Source: Anaspis maculata (taxonomy: Eukaryota > Arthropoda > Insecta > Coleoptera > Scraptiidae). From it: 64,000 nucleotides of DNA. The stretch lies in assembly GCA_949128115.1 (NCBI GenBank), contig OX421964.1, positions 13,850,892-13,914,891 on the forward strand, in the 5' to 3' direction. The position numbers and the translations under genes were made by a program. The notes under the pieces are model-generated. The model was not told the DNA's origin, did not search any database, and saw nothing but the letters and a program-made list of their open reading frames with translations. Positions 11,471 through 23,427 of the stretch are shown here, piece after piece. How positions within the stretch are numbered: position 1 is the first letter of the stretch; every line of letters begins with the position of its first letter.

Positions 11471-14400
11471 ATATGACAAGTATGACAAATATAGACCTAT
11501 CTTAGATTTTATTTTGAACCACGCTCAAAATGACGAACGTCCTTACTTGGAAGTGAATGTTTTGGGACACAGAATGTTGGGACTTTTGGATTCTGGAGCG
11601 TCCGGAACATTTTTGGGAAGTAAGGGTTGGAAGTTACTGAAGGACAGCGGAATTGTTTTGGACACTACGAGAAAATCTGTATGTACAATGGCTAATGGAT
11701 CCAGACAGGAGAGTGCAGGCGTGATGGAGTTACCGATTCGAGTCAGGGACAGAATAAGGATTTTGGACGTAATAGTGATGCCTGAGTTGCCGCATTTCCT
11801 GATATTGGGATTCGATTTCTGGGTGAAGATGGGTGTCGTTCCAGATCTGCGTCACAACGAATGGTATTTCTCACCGGAAGAGGACTCAATTTGCTTATTG
11901 GAACCAGAAAAGTTGCAGACCATACTGAATGCCTCCGAATCTGAACGTCTGGAAGAACTTGTCGCTAAGTACAAGGCATTGATGGGAGAATCTCTTGGAT
12001 GCACCACGATGGCCGAGCACAAAATTGTCACTAAGTCGCCGCCTATAAAACAGCGCTATTATCGGGTGTCTCCAGTCATGCAGGAACATATTGATCGAGA
12101 ATTGAACGAAATGCTAGCGCTGGGAGTGGTTGAGCGCAGTAATAGTCCTTGGGCCTCACCAATAGTCCTGGTAAAGAAGAAAGACGATCAATACCGGTTC
12201 TGCGTGGACTATAGGAGATTAAACGCTGTAACCGAACGGGACAGTTATCCTTTGCCGCTGGTGGCAGATACTCTCGACAAGCTGAAGGACGCCAAGTACC
12301 TATCCAGTCTCGATATAAAAAGCGCATTTTGGCAAGTGCCTGTAGAAGAATGTTCGCGACCATTGACCGCATTTACAGTGCCGAACAGGGGACTGTTCCA
12401 GTTCCGTCGAATGCCTTTCGGTCTCCACAATTCGCCGGCGACATGGCAAAGGTTGATCGACACAGTCCTAGGCCCGGAATTGGAACCCCATGTATTTGTG
12501 TACCTGGATGATGTCGTGGTCATAACGCAAACATTCGAGGATCACGTCAAGGTTTTGGAGGAAGTTTTCCGTCGGCTACGAGAGGCTAACATCACCATTA
12601 GCTGGAACAAATGTCAATTCTGCAGACCGGAGATGAAATACCTGGGATATGTGGTCGATCGAAGAGGACTCAGGGTGGATCCGGATAAAGTGCGTTCGAT
12701 GTTGGAGCTGCAGAGACCGCGAACGGTGACAGAAGTGCGAAGGGTGATCGGAAGCTTCTCGTGGTACCGTCGATTCGTACCAGAGTTCTCCACTATCGTC
12801 GCTCCCATCACTGCCTTGACGAAGAAAAATCGAAAATTTGTGTGGACCTCGGAATGTGAGGAGTCATTCCGGAAGATTAAAGAACATTTGGTTGCCGCTC
12901 CTATCCTCAGTTGCCCGGACTATGCTAAGGAGTTTCATATCCAGACAGATGCTTCAGGATACGGAATCGGTGCTGTTCTCACCCAGCCTTGCCAAGATGG
13001 TGACAGCGTGATTTGCTATTTGAGCCGGTCACTGACGAAGCAAGAAAGAAACTACTCCGTGACGGAAAGAGAGTGCTTGGCTGTGGTGTGGGCAGTACAG
13101 AGACTTAGGCCTTACATTGAAGGGGTACCTTTCACAGTTGTGACGGATCATTTTAGCCTGAAGTGGTTAAATGAATTGCAGGATCCGAGCGGTCGACTTG
13201 CTAGGTGGTCCGTCAAGCTACAGCAATATAATTTTAAAGTTGTCCACCGAAAAGGAAAAGATCTAGCCCTCCCGGATATGTTGTCAAGAGCCGTCCCTGC
13301 CGTGGATTCTGTTGACGTGGAGAAGCCACCGAGTAAACCGGTCCAAGATCAGTGGTACAGAAGGATGATGGAAAACGTAGCGAAATGGCCATTGAAGTTT
13401 TCTGAGTGGAGGTTTACCGGAGGGCGACTCTTCAAACGCGTGAAACAGGACTATCCAGAGTTGACCACCGGAGGCGATGCTTGGAAAATGGTTGTCCCGA
13501 AGGAGGATAGGCACGACATCATCAAGTCGGCGCACGACCCCCCGTTGTCTGGACATTTAGGAGTATACAAGACGGTTTCAAGAGTTGCGGAGAAATGGTT
13601 TTGGCCGAAGATGCGTCAAGACGTTGCCACCTACGTCAGGAAGTGCCGTGCTTGCGCCGCGCAGAAAGGTGATCCACAGGGAGCGAAGGACCATATTATA
13701 CCTCACTCAAAGCCTAGTCGTCCTTGGGAAGTGGTGTCGACCGACTTGATGGGGCCGTTACCTCGGTCGTTAAGGGGTAATACGATGCTGCTTGTGGTGA
13801 CGGATTACCTCAGCAGGTTTTCGCTGGTATTCCCGTTGCGGAAGGGTACAGCAAAGAACGTTGTCGAAAAAATCGAGGGAGTCTTCCTCACCTTTGGAGT
13901 TCCCCGTCGTGTCTTATGTGATAATGGCGTCCAGTACCGCAGTAAGGAATTCAGACAGCTGATGGACGAGTACAAGTGTCACATACGGTTCAATGCCAAT
14001 TATCACCCCAGAGCAAATCCGACGGAGAGGCAAAACCGGACTTTAAAAACGATGATCTCGACCTATGTCCACGAAAACCACCGCACCTGGGACGCACAGC
14101 TTCATAAGCTGGCCTGCGCACTGCGCACCGCGAGGCAAGAAACGACAAGAGTCACGCCGTATTTCGTAAATTTCGGTAGGAATATGTGTCTCTCAGGTGA
14201 GGACTATGAAAATCTGGAATTGTTGGAAGGTGAGGATGGCACTCAGACATCGGAGATCAGCAGAAACGAGGCATTCAGGAAGTTGTTTGGTGACGTCAAG
14301 CGGAGGCTGGAGATAGCAGCAGAGAAAAGCGCGGATCGATACAATCTCAGGAGAAGGCACGAGGAGTATCTACCAAATCAGTTAGTATGGCGAAAGAACT

Positions 14401-14579
14401 ACGTATTGTCGGACGCTGCGAAATACTTTTCGAAGAAATTGGCCCCGAAGTTTGTTGGACCGTTCTTTGTGCATCGACGTCTATCTCCGTGGACCTATGA
14501 ACTGAGGGATCAGGATGGAAACCTTAAGGGAACATGGCATGCGAAGGACCTGAAGTCAGGACCTTCTGACCAAGATTAA
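11412..14579 (+). CDS. pol: Pol polyprotein of the Ty3/Gypsy element (PR-RT-RNase H-IN), intact
   Basis: The start given is the first codon after the inferred -1 frameshift. The frame is also open upstream to an ATG at 11295, within gag. Domains in order: aspartic protease with LLDSGAS (about 11580-11610); reverse transcriptase with RFCVDYRRLN and catalytic YLDD at 12501-12512; RNase H with QTDASGYGIGA; integrase with an HHCC zinc-binding region (about 13530-13670) and a DDE core (STDLMG, LCDNG, then a Glu 35 residues on in PTERQN). The C-terminus carries a GPF-type motif and ends near WHAKDLK. No stop or frameshift interrupts it and all catalytic motifs are present. No chromodomain is seen. 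Confidence 0.95.
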   Translation, partial: LRAALLDVGRTKRNSPPAPAYDKYDKYRPILDFILNHAQNDERPYLEVNVLGHRMLGLLDSGASGTFLGSKGWKLLKDSGIVLDTTRKSVCTMANGSRQESAGVMELPIRVRDRIRILDVIVMPELPHFLILGFDFWVKMGVVPDLRHNEWYFSPEEDSICLLEPEKLQTILNASESERLEELVAKYKALMGESLGCTTMAEHKIVTKSPPIKQRYYRVSPVMQEHIDRELNEMLALGVVERSNSPWASPIVLVKKKDDQYRFCVDYRRLNAVTERDSYPLPLVADTLDKLKDAKYLSSLDIKSAFWQVPVEECSRPLTAFTVPNRGLFQFRRMPFGLHNSPATWQRLIDTVLGPELEPHVFVYLDDVVVITQTFEDHVKVLEEVFRRLREANITISWNKCQFCRPEMKYLGYVVDRRGLRVDPDKVRSMLELQRPRTVTEVRRVIGSFSWYRRFVPEFSTIVAPITALTKKNRKFVWTSECEESFRKIKEHLVAAPILSCPDYAKEFHIQTDASGYGIGAVLTQPCQDGDSVICYLSRSLTKQERNYSVTERECLAVVWAVQRLRPYIEGVPFTVVTDHFSLKWLNELQDPSGRLARWSVKLQQYNFKVVHRKGKDLALPDMLSRAVPAVDSVDVEKPPSKPVQDQWYRRMMENVAKWPLKFSEWRFTGGRLFKRVKQDYPELTTGGDAWKMVVPKEDRHDIIKSAHDPPLSGHLGVYKTVSRVAEKWFWPKMRQDVATYVRKCRACAAQKGDPQGAKDHIIPHSKPSRPWEVVSTDLMGPLPRSLRGNTMLLVVTDYLSRFSLVFPLRKGTAKNVVEKIEGVFLTFGVPRRVLCDNGVQYRSKEFRQLMDEYKCHIRFNANYHPRANPTERQNRTLKTMISTYVHENHRTWDAQLHKLACALRTARQETTRVTPYFVNFGRNMCLSGEDYENLELLEGEDGTQTSEISRNEAFRKLFGDVKRRLEIAAEKSADRYNLRRRHEEYLPNQLVWRKNYVLSDAAKYFSKKLAPKFVGPFFVHRRLSPWTYELRDQDGNLKGTWHAKDLKSGPSDQD

Positions 14580-14601
14580 CCTTGGGGGTTAATCATCTTG
14601 T

Positions 14602-14613
14602 GGAAAGGGGGGA
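14602..14613 (+). promoter_or_regulatory. Polypurine tract for plus-strand priming
   Basis: GGAAAGGGGGGA ends two bases before the 3' LTR begins at 14616, the standard position for plus-strand primer generation. Confidence 0.85.
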
Positions 14614-14615
14614 TT

Positions 14616-17007
14616 TGTTACGACCGAAAATGGGCCTACAGAAAGGATACCGCTATTTTGCTTTGTTCTACACTTTATTTCGTAATTACAGCACTACGTA
14701 CTATAGGCTGGATTCCGTCCACTGTATGGTTTGAGCATGGTATCGTCTGATATTTTCCTCCGGGTGCACTGTTCCACTTTTTGGTTGAAATTGGGCACTT
14801 CTCTGGTCGGTTCCGTTCCTGAGGGGTGTTCGCTTGTCCTTGTTGTCGTCCTAAGTGTCCTGTTGTGCAGGATAAACCTGAAATTACTGTTTTAATTAAT
14901 TGGAAAACTTTGTTGACGAGGGTGATCCTGACCTCATTCGTGATTTCGTGTCAAACTGGGCCCGGCCGGTGGTTGCCGCGGATGATGGCTGTGTGGATCG
15001 GTGTTGATTTCGGCGTTGTCTCCGCTCCTCGAAGATGCAAGCTTCACGGAAGAAATTGGAATTGGGAATTGACCGGTTTGTTTTGTTGTTCTGGCAGAAT
15101 ATTCCGTTCTGTCAATGCTGTCATACTTGGTTACCTGTCACTGGGCATTGCTGCCAATCGAGCATATGAACTGACACTGTTTTTTTTTGTTGCACTTGCG
15201 CGGCAAAAACAGAAACAAGAAGTCTCAGTGGAGATAAACGAAAAAGTGGCGTCGCTATTTTTCCAAAAACGTGTAGCTACCTGTAAAGTGAAACCTCGAC
15301 GGATTTTGTGCATTTTTCTCGTTGGAATTGAGAATTGGCCGTCGAGATTTCGTCGAACCTGTTCGGATTAACACAGGTACACGTAAAAGCGAAATTTATT
15401 TGAAAATTCGCACGACTGCGGTCGGATCAAAAATTGGAAAAATTCGTGACTTTGCCCCTTCACCTTCAATCTCCGATTTACCATCACCAGGTATGTCACT
15501 GATTTTCTTTGACGCGTTTCCCGAGGAAAACATTGTATATTTTTAGGCTTTTGGATTTTCTTTTCGTGGAAGGCGGAAGAAATACTTCTCTTCATCGTTG
15601 TTGAGGACGGAATCTGGAGCGCTGAAGTCGATCCGTACAACTGAGTTTTGCAGTGTATATCTGCCTACTTAAAGAGCCGCACACGATCTGAGGTGGGCTT
15701 TGGAATTTTGCTTTGGGTGCTTTGGTAATAATTTGTTGTTTTTTTTTAGGCTCTTTTCCTCTTTTCTCTTCTCTTTTCTTTTCTTTCCTTTCCTTTTCTT
15801 TTCTTTGGTCTTTATTTTTCGTATTCATTTCCTGAGAATCGAAGTCGCAACCTGCTGGATCGAAGCGTGCCTTTTGGAAGTACCTATCGTTCGTGTGTGT
15901 CATCAGCAATACACGAGGCCACATCACCGTCATCTAGGTCGCCACCATCAGTTAAGTTGCATGCTTCGGTTCCTTTTTTGTTTATTCTTATTTGTGTAGT
16001 GTGCTACTACGCTTGTAGTTGTAGTCAATACTATTATTCGGTCGTAGATATACCGCTAACCGTAGACACGTAGCACGTAGTTTAAATCAGTTGCAATCAA
16101 TCAGTAGTGACGTCATACATTTGTTTTTATTGTATTGTATTTTGAAATTGTGATTGAATTGATGCATAAGTAGTTGAGTTAGTTCTGGCGCTTGATTAAC
16201 AGCTTAGTTCTGAATACTATTACGTAGTGCCGCATACTGGCGCTTGCCGCGGGTGGGTAGTTGCGGAATTGGTCGTAGTAGTAGTCGCTAATTTCGGTCT
16301 AGCCCCTAACAAAGACTGCCCCGTGTACACGTAGGTAACATCCTTGTTTAGGTTGCGCTTGTGTTTTTTTTACAGGACACTACCTACGGCTGAGGCTCAA
16401 TACTTGCCTGTTTCGGTCGAATGGTGTCGCCGCTACACCCAGTATCATTAACGTGTTGGTTTATTGTTCACTACTTACGGTATCAGCTCACTTAGGCCCT
16501 TCAGGCTCTTGTCAGTCAGGTTATGATACACCTGATATTTTATTTTAAACTGCACTTCATATAACTTATAACTGTACTTACTTTCACGTAATTTCTTTTG
16601 TTTTCAACATTATCATTTCCTGTCAAGTAATACAGACACACGAATTGGTTCTGGAATATATTTGTTTTATTACCTTCGCAATCACAACTACGTATTTTTT
16701 TTTTATAAGTGCTTACCTTATTGTGGCGGTCATTATTTCGTGGTTCATTTGAGCGCAATAAGTGATGAGTATCAAGTGACTTGGCGGCAAATTGGACTTT
16801 GTCTGATTTTCCCTTCTGACTATTTTTAGTTGTGTTTTCTTGATCAAACATCTTTCGACCTTGTAGAACGGTACTGTGGTGAATCAACTAAACCACGTGG
16901 CGCCCAGTTATCTATTTACCCACCCCATTCTCCACTTGTAGTCGGCGGGCCTCTGCAGTATCTAACTACCTGGTCACAGGAAGGTAACGAATTGAAACGT
17001 GGTTATA
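14616..17007 (+). repeat. 3' LTR, 2,392 bp
   Basis: It repeats the 5' LTR essentially base for base and is one base shorter in the T-run near 16695-16704. It starts TGTTACG, ends GGTTATA and is followed by the GCAT duplication at 17008-17011. Confidence 0.93.
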
Positions 17008-17011
17008 GCAT

Positions 17012-17940
17012 CACAGCAGGAAGGTGAATTTTTCTCTAATAACTTGGTCATATCTTTGGTGAATAATAACAGATATTCATGCAATTTGGTACATCAATAG
17101 CGCTCATTGAATAGAAAATGACTTGTTATTTTTTATTTTCAATGAAATTGGATTAGGTTTACATACGGAATACGGAACGAACTCGGCATCAAAACAACGT
17201 ATAATTCGAGCAATTTGTCGAAACCTCGAACCACATTCTTCCAACACACCACTCCCACACGTCTACATGCACAATCAACACAAATCATCGTTATTAGTCC
17301 AGGCCACGTTCAGTTCTTCACAAAAAATTCATTCATTATTACATCGAATCAGATCATAACAACGTTAAGTGTAAAAATATACGAAATTATTATATTCTCT
17401 ATAGAAATTCCAAGGACTTGGTAGCTACAAGATTTTACTCCTAGATAAAAAGGGAACATATTTTAAATTTTAATATAGCTGCTTCGAGAAGTAAACAATT
17501 AAATCATTATTGAATAGGATCGTCTAGGTATGACATACCCGCGTATGGATTGTTTTTGTACTCAGTATGATGCTTGAAAAATATGATGTCATAATATCGA
17601 AACGAAAACATCGATACCGCAGCAGCGTCTAGTAATGTCCAGAGATTTGTTTGTTGTTTCGTTATTATTAGCTGATTCTGCTGGTGTGAATTGATAATAA
17701 TAAAATGGATTTACTGCCCACGGTGTTGTAATGATACGCAATGCAAATCGGTGAATATTGAATGTATGGCTTTCAACAATTGAGCAAGAAATCAAGAATT
17801 GTTGTTATACGCCGAAAATATTGTTGTTTTTCTTTTCAAATAAATTAGCATTCATTTATACGGTGTGCCTAACCAGGTTTTAATTTTTTATGGCTGCGGC
17901 ATATTAGCATGTTAAGTGCCATATAAATCTGTGCGGTGTA
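17012..17940. other. AT-rich unassigned stretch
   Basis: This is unique-looking AT-rich sequence between the retrotransposon and the second 12-bp array. Open frames are short and unrecognised. I see no gene, RNA or clear repeat. Confidence 0.5.
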
Positions 17941-17949
17941 GCTTGATTT

Positions 17950-20850
17950 TGTAATGTATTTCTGAGTTTGTCTCTGAACTTGTTTTCGGACTTCTAAGCT
18001 CATTGCCGAACTTACTTTCAAATTTATTTTCAAGCTTGTTACCAAGCTGACTACCAAACTTCTTTGCCAGAGCTTGTCTCCGAACCTCTTTCCATATTTA
18101 TATTTGAGCTCATTTAAACCTATTTTCAAACTTACTTTTAGCTAATTTTCTAGCTAATTTCCGAACTTATTGCAGAACTCATTTCGCCGAATTTGTTTCC
18201 AAATTTATACCCAAGCTCATGGTCAAAATTGCTTCAAACTCATTTTGAAGCTAATTTCCAGATCGATTTCCAAGCTTTTTGCCGAATTTATACCCCCAAG
18301 CTTGTTCGTAAACTTATTTCTAAGCTCGTTCTCAAGCTCGTTGTCAAATTTTATTCCAAACTGTTCTCAAGCTCATTTCCTTGCTGATTTCAAAGCTTCT
18401 TGTCGAACTTATTACCTCGAGCTTGTCTTCGAACCTGTTCCCAAATTTATTTCTAATCTCATTTCCAAGCTCATAGTCAAACCGTTGAAGCTTTTTGCCA
18501 AACTTATTTCCATGCACATTTCCAAGTTTGTTGCCGAACTTTTTTCCAACTTGGTTTTAGCTGATGTTCGAGCTAATTTCCAACTTGTTTCCAAACTTAT
18601 TTCCTCGATTATGTTTCCGAACTTGAATTTCATCTTAATACGAAGCTCATTTCCGAGCTCATTGGCAAATTTTATTCCAAACTTATTTCCAAGCTTATTG
18701 TCAGGTTATCTCCCCTAACCTGTCTACGCAGTTGTTTCCAAACCTATTATTTATGAGCTCATTTCCAAGTACATTGTCAAACTTGTTTTCAAACTTCTTC
18801 CAAAGCTCATTTTCAAGCCTACTGATAGAACTAATTTGTAGACCTATTTCTGAGCTAATTATCACCAAGTTCATTGACTAACTTACTTTTAAACTTGTTT
18901 CGAAGCTATCTCTAAGCCTATTGCAAAACTTACCTCCCCGAGCTTTTTTCCGAACTTGTTGCCAAACCTATATCTAAAGCTCATTGCCAAAGTTTATTTC
19001 AAACTACAAGCTAATTTTAAGCTAGTTTCCTAGCTGGTTTCCAACCTTTTTGTCAAAACTTATTTCTCCGAGCTTGTTTCCAAACTTTATGTCTAAGCTC
19101 ACTGCCAGAAGTATTCTTGAACTGTTTCTGAGCTTATCAACAAACTTATTGACAGACTTATTCTTTATCTAATTTCAATTTTAATTTCCAAGCTCATTGC
19201 CAACTTTTTTCCAAACTCATTTTGAAGCTTACTTCTGAACTTTTTTTTAATTTTTTTTTAATGCTAAAATAGATCATTTATTCAACTACAAGTACAACAT
19301 ATTATTGTAGAACTATAACCGTAACTAAACTGAACTGGTTTTCAAGCTTATCGCCAAACTTATTCCTTCGAACTCGTCTCCGAGCTTGTCTTCAAATTTT
19401 TTCCAAGCTCATTTCCAAACTCATTGCCAAACTCATTTTGAAGCTTATTTCAATTTTTTTTTGTCAATGTCATTTCCCCGAGCTTGTCTCTGAATAATTT
19501 TTATCCGAACTTCTTGCTAAGCTCATTTCCAAGCTCGTTTTCGAACTTTTTTTTTAAATAACTTTGAAGCTTGTTGTCAAACTTATTTCCCAGAACTGGT
19601 TTCCAAACTTATTTTGAATCCAATTTTTTTCGGGCTTCCTGCCAAACTTATTTTCCCAAACTGGTTTTCAAACCTGTTCCCAAGTTCAGTTCCAAGCTCA
19701 TCACCGAACTTGTTTTCAAACTTATTTTGATCGAGCTGATCTCCGAACTTGCGTTGAAGCTTCTTGCCAAACTTATTTCTGAGCTAATTTCCAAGTTCAT
19801 TGTCAAACTTATTTTCACACTTATTTTAAAATTCAATTCCGAGCTTATTGCCAAACTAACCTACCGAAGCTTGTCTCCGAATTGGTCTCTTTAACTTTTT
19901 TCGAAGCTTGTTTTGAAGCTCATTGCCAAACATTATTTCAAGCTTATTCTGAAGCTAATTTCCGAACTGATTTTCTATCTTATTCTCAAATTTAGTTCCC
20001 CAAACTTGTCTCCGAACTTGTTTCCAAACCTGTTTGCAAGCTCGCTTCCAGCCCCATTGCCAAACTCAATTTCAAATTTTGAACTTATTTTGCAGCTTAT
20101 TTTGAGCTTATTTCCAAGCTTTTTGCCAAACTCATTTCCCCGAGCTTGACCCCAAACTTGTTCCCAAATTTATTTCCAAGCTCACTGCCAAAAGTATTTT
20201 TGAACTATTTCGGAGCTTATTAACCTGCTCATTGAGAGACTAATTCTTCATCCCATTCAAAAATTTTGATCCAAGTTCATTTCCAAGCTCATTGCCAAAT
20301 TTGTTTTGAAGCTTATTTCCAAGCTTATTATTTACTGCACTAATTCAACTTAGCTTATCTCCGAACTTGTGAACAAACTTCTTTCAAAGCTCATTATCGA
20401 ACTGATTTCCAAACTTATTCTAAACGCTATTTCCAAACTGATTTCCAAGCTTATTGTCAAACCTGTTTCTCTGAGTTTGTCTCCGAACTCGTTTTTCAAT
20501 TGCCAAACTTTATCTCACACTTTTTTGTACGCTTATTTCCGAAGTGATTTTCAAGCTCATTGCCGAGCTTATTTCCTCGAACTTGTATCCGAACTTGTTT
20601 CCAAACCTATTTCTAAGCTCGTTTCCAAGCTCATTGCCTAAGCTCATGTTTCAACTTTTTTTTTAAGGTCGATTTCAAGCTCCTTGTCAAACTCATTTCC
20701 CCGAGCTCATCTCCGAATTTGTTCTCAAACTTATTTCCAAGCTCATTGTCGAACTCATTCTCAAACTTACTTTCAAACTCATTTTGAAGGTTATTTCGAA
20801 GTTTAGCTCGTTGTCAAACTTTTTTTGAAGCTTATTTCCAAGAATCCAGG
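17950..20850. repeat. Degenerate 12-bp tandem repeat, array 2 (reverse orientation to array 1)
   Basis: Imperfect copies of AAGCTTATTTCC-like units dominate. This is the exact reverse complement of the array-1 unit, so the two arrays are inverted relative to each other. Recurrent GAGCTTGTCTCCGAACTTG variants mark a longer super-period. Open frames of up to 182 codons rich in Leu, Ser, Lys and Phe are artefacts of the 12-bp period. A further short piece lies at about 22395-22460, past a nested block. Confidence 0.85.
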
Positions 20851-20859
20851 AACGAATTT

Positions 20860-22395
20860 CCCCGGAATCAATTTATCGGAAGTAATTTCCCCTGGAAGGA
20901 ATTTCCTCAGAAGTAATTTCACCGGGATGAACTTCCCTCGGAAATGATTTCCACCGGAATGAAATTCCCCCGGAAAGAATTTCCTTCGGAAAGAATTACC
21001 CTAGAATAAATTCCGTCTGATTGAATTTCCCTCAAAATACATTTACCGAACCTGATTGAGCTCCGAGTAGGTTCGGGGTCCGGGGTTCAGTAGGGCTTCA
21101 GACGATATTGGTTATACAAGGGGACCCAAGGGGCTCTATATAACAAAAGGAGGCGAAACGGGGCTCACTGGTACTCTGAAAGCCAAAGAAATTATATGTC
21201 AGCTGATTAGGGCTCAAAACTACACATTTAGTTTGAAGAAGGCACAAGGGGTCCGATAGAACTCCGAAAGTCATGAAAAAACGACGAGGGGGCCCAATGA
21301 AGCTCTGTAAAATAAAAGCAGGCAAAAAAGGGCCCACTGGAATTCTGAATGCCAAAAAAACATAAACGGGGACTCATATCAGGGCTTCAACTGTATTTGA
21401 GGACCCAAGGGGGCCCCAAAGGACCCCCGAGTAATATGATGGCAGAATGGTGATCACCAGCCTTTGAGACTAAATAGAAATGCAAGGGGGCTTAGCGGGG
21501 CTTCAAATCAAATTGAAGACCCAATAAGGGGGCCACTGGAGCTTGGATAACACAAGATGGCAAAAGAGGACCGTGTGGAATTTCGGAAGCCATGCAGCAC
21601 ATAAGTCATTTAGGGCTCGAAATTATCCTTGAAGACACAACGGGGACCGATTTCAGGCCGAATACCACATTCAGGCACAAGGGGCATACCAGTGCTTCGA
21701 AAGCCTCAAAAAAGTGCAAGTGAGCTCAACAGAACTTGGAACGGTATTGAAGACACAAAGGGGCCCAATGGACCTCTGTAGAACAGAATAACGGAAAATG
21801 AGGCATACTGGTAGGTACCTCCTCCGAAAGCCATGAAAAAATATGAGGCTCAACAGGACTCCAGCTACACTTGAAGACACAATGGGGCCCGATAGGGCTC
21901 CAAACATGATATGACGGCATAACGTTGCTTGCTGCTCCGGAAGTCATGGAAAATGTGAGGGGGCTCAGCAGGGCTTTAAATTGCATTGCAGACAGAATAG
22001 TGGGGGCCGAATGAAGCTTTTGATAACAGAAGACAGCAAAAGGGGCTTCACGTTCGAAAAGCAACGAGAAAACACAAAAGGACATATTAAAGCTAAGGCA
22101 AAGGGCAAAATATTATTTGGCGATGAATTGTCCGGTCACGTCCTAGAAGAAGAAGGAAATTGGATATTGTGTTTTCAGAGGACTGTTCCGTCCAAGCGAA
22201 ATCATTTCCGATGAAAATTCATTGTGGTGGAATTGATTCTGAGGGAATTTCTTCCGGAGCAAAAATTATTTCCGAGGAAAGTTCATTCCGGTGGAATTTC
22301 TGCTGGCGAGATTCCTTCCAGGGGAAATTATTTCCGAGGAAAGTTCATTCCGGGAAATCGATTCTGGCGAAATTCTTTCAGGGGAAATTCGTCCC
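20860..22395. repeat. Block of two other repeat types nested in the 12-bp array
   Basis: Positions 20870-21030 and 22200-22390 consist of a short unit near GAATTTCCCCGGAAA. Between them (about 21060-22140) is an irregular repeat with recurring phrases such as GGGGCTC, GGACCCAAGGGG and ACTCTGAAAGCC. Twelve-bp array sequence resumes immediately after, so the block looks inserted into or grown inside that array. No coding potential is supported. Confidence 0.6.
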
Positions 22396-22499
22396 TGTTA
22401 CGTATTTCCAAGCTTATTGCCAAACTTATTTTTTCATTTCCAAGCTAATTTTTCAGCGATTGACTTTATATTAAACTTTCCTGATGGGTGATCAACCCG

Positions 22500-23084
22500 C
22501 TCTTGAGCATTAGTTTGAACTTTTAACAATGTTTATTGAGCTTATATCAAGGAGCTTACAAGCACTCATATCGAATATTGATCACCGAGTTGATCACCTA
22601 TTGAATTTTAGCTTCATTTTAGAGCTTTTCTGTTTTTTTTTTGAACGACCAACGCGAAATCGACAAAAAAGTAGGCCTCAATTTTTTGACTTTACATATT
22701 TTGAATGAAGGTCGACCAAAGACCAAAATTCAAAAAAAAAGGAAGGTGGAAAACGCTTCCAAATAGAGCCGCGTAAACTTGTTTTATTGATGAATTCAGA
22801 AAAAAAACTGCGTCAGAAATGACCAAATAACCAAACAAAAGTGTATAGCCTTCTGATGATTCGAGCAAAAAAGTTGTTCTGATCTGACGCCATTGCTGGC
22901 TAGGTTTTACCAATACCGCACTGATTGCTTGGTTTACGTTCAGGGTGTCTTCAAAAAGCAATCGCTAAAACAAGGCATGAGTAATAGTTTTGTTGACACT
23001 GACAAAAAATATTGAACAGCCTTGATTCGAAAAATACAATAACAGAAAAAAGAAATCCCAACAATGTATAATTGTACAAGAACA
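22500..23084. other. Unassigned AT-rich stretch
   Basis: There is no recognisable gene, repeat array or RNA here. Frames are short and look random. Confidence 0.4.
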
Positions 23085-23427
23085 AAAATAGGATTTTCCT
23101 TTGAATGTCTCGCAGGTGTATTGTACACAATGAATATTTATCTACGTGAATTGATTAAGGAAAAAAAAAACACCTGTCACCGCAGTAATACTACACATCA
23201 ATTAAGCTATCAACGCGCCCATTTTTTTCAAATCTAAACTTCGAGTCTATATTCGAACCTAACCGAGCTAAACTTGGCATCGAAACGCGCCAAATTTAAA
23301 ATTTGCTTGCAAACACTGCCGAAATCAAATTTGTGGTCTCACCAACGTACACCCCAATTTCAAACTTTCCAAGACATACCGGTAACAAATAATGAAACTT
23401 ATCGTTACGTCTGTGGCCTGTGCTCAC
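23085..23427. repeat. Dispersed inverted repeat, left copy
   Basis: This segment recurs in reverse orientation at 26053-26326 (its inner ~280 bp) and 27445-27510 (its outer ~58 bp). In this left copy the two parts are adjacent. In the right copy about 1.1 kb separates them. Shared landmarks include CACCTGTCAC, TTCGAGTCTATATTCGAACC and GTTTGCAAGCAAATTT read from either strand. It could be a pair of terminal inverted repeats or two copies of one non-autonomous element. Confidence 0.65.

Larger units (their letters stand above)
7326..17007 (+). mobile_element. Complete Ty3/Gypsy LTR retrotransposon, 9,682 bp, flanked by GCAT duplications
   Basis: Two LTRs (7326-9718 and 14616-17007) flank a 4,897-bp interior with primer-binding site, gag, pol and polypurine tract in canonical order. 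A 4-bp target duplication GCAT occurs at 7322-7325 and 17008-17011. The pol order is protease, reverse transcriptase, RNase H, integrase, which places it in Ty3/Gypsy. No env gene is present. Both reading frames are open throughout and the LTRs are nearly identical, so the insertion is young and may still be active. It landed at the edge of the satellite DNA, in a presumed host intron and in the opposite orientation to the host gene. Confidence 0.95.

Noticed and set aside
18170..18718. 182-codon open frame rich in Leu, Ser, Lys and Phe
   Set aside because: It is a translation of the degenerate 12-bp repeat, and neighbouring frames and the other strand give similar products.
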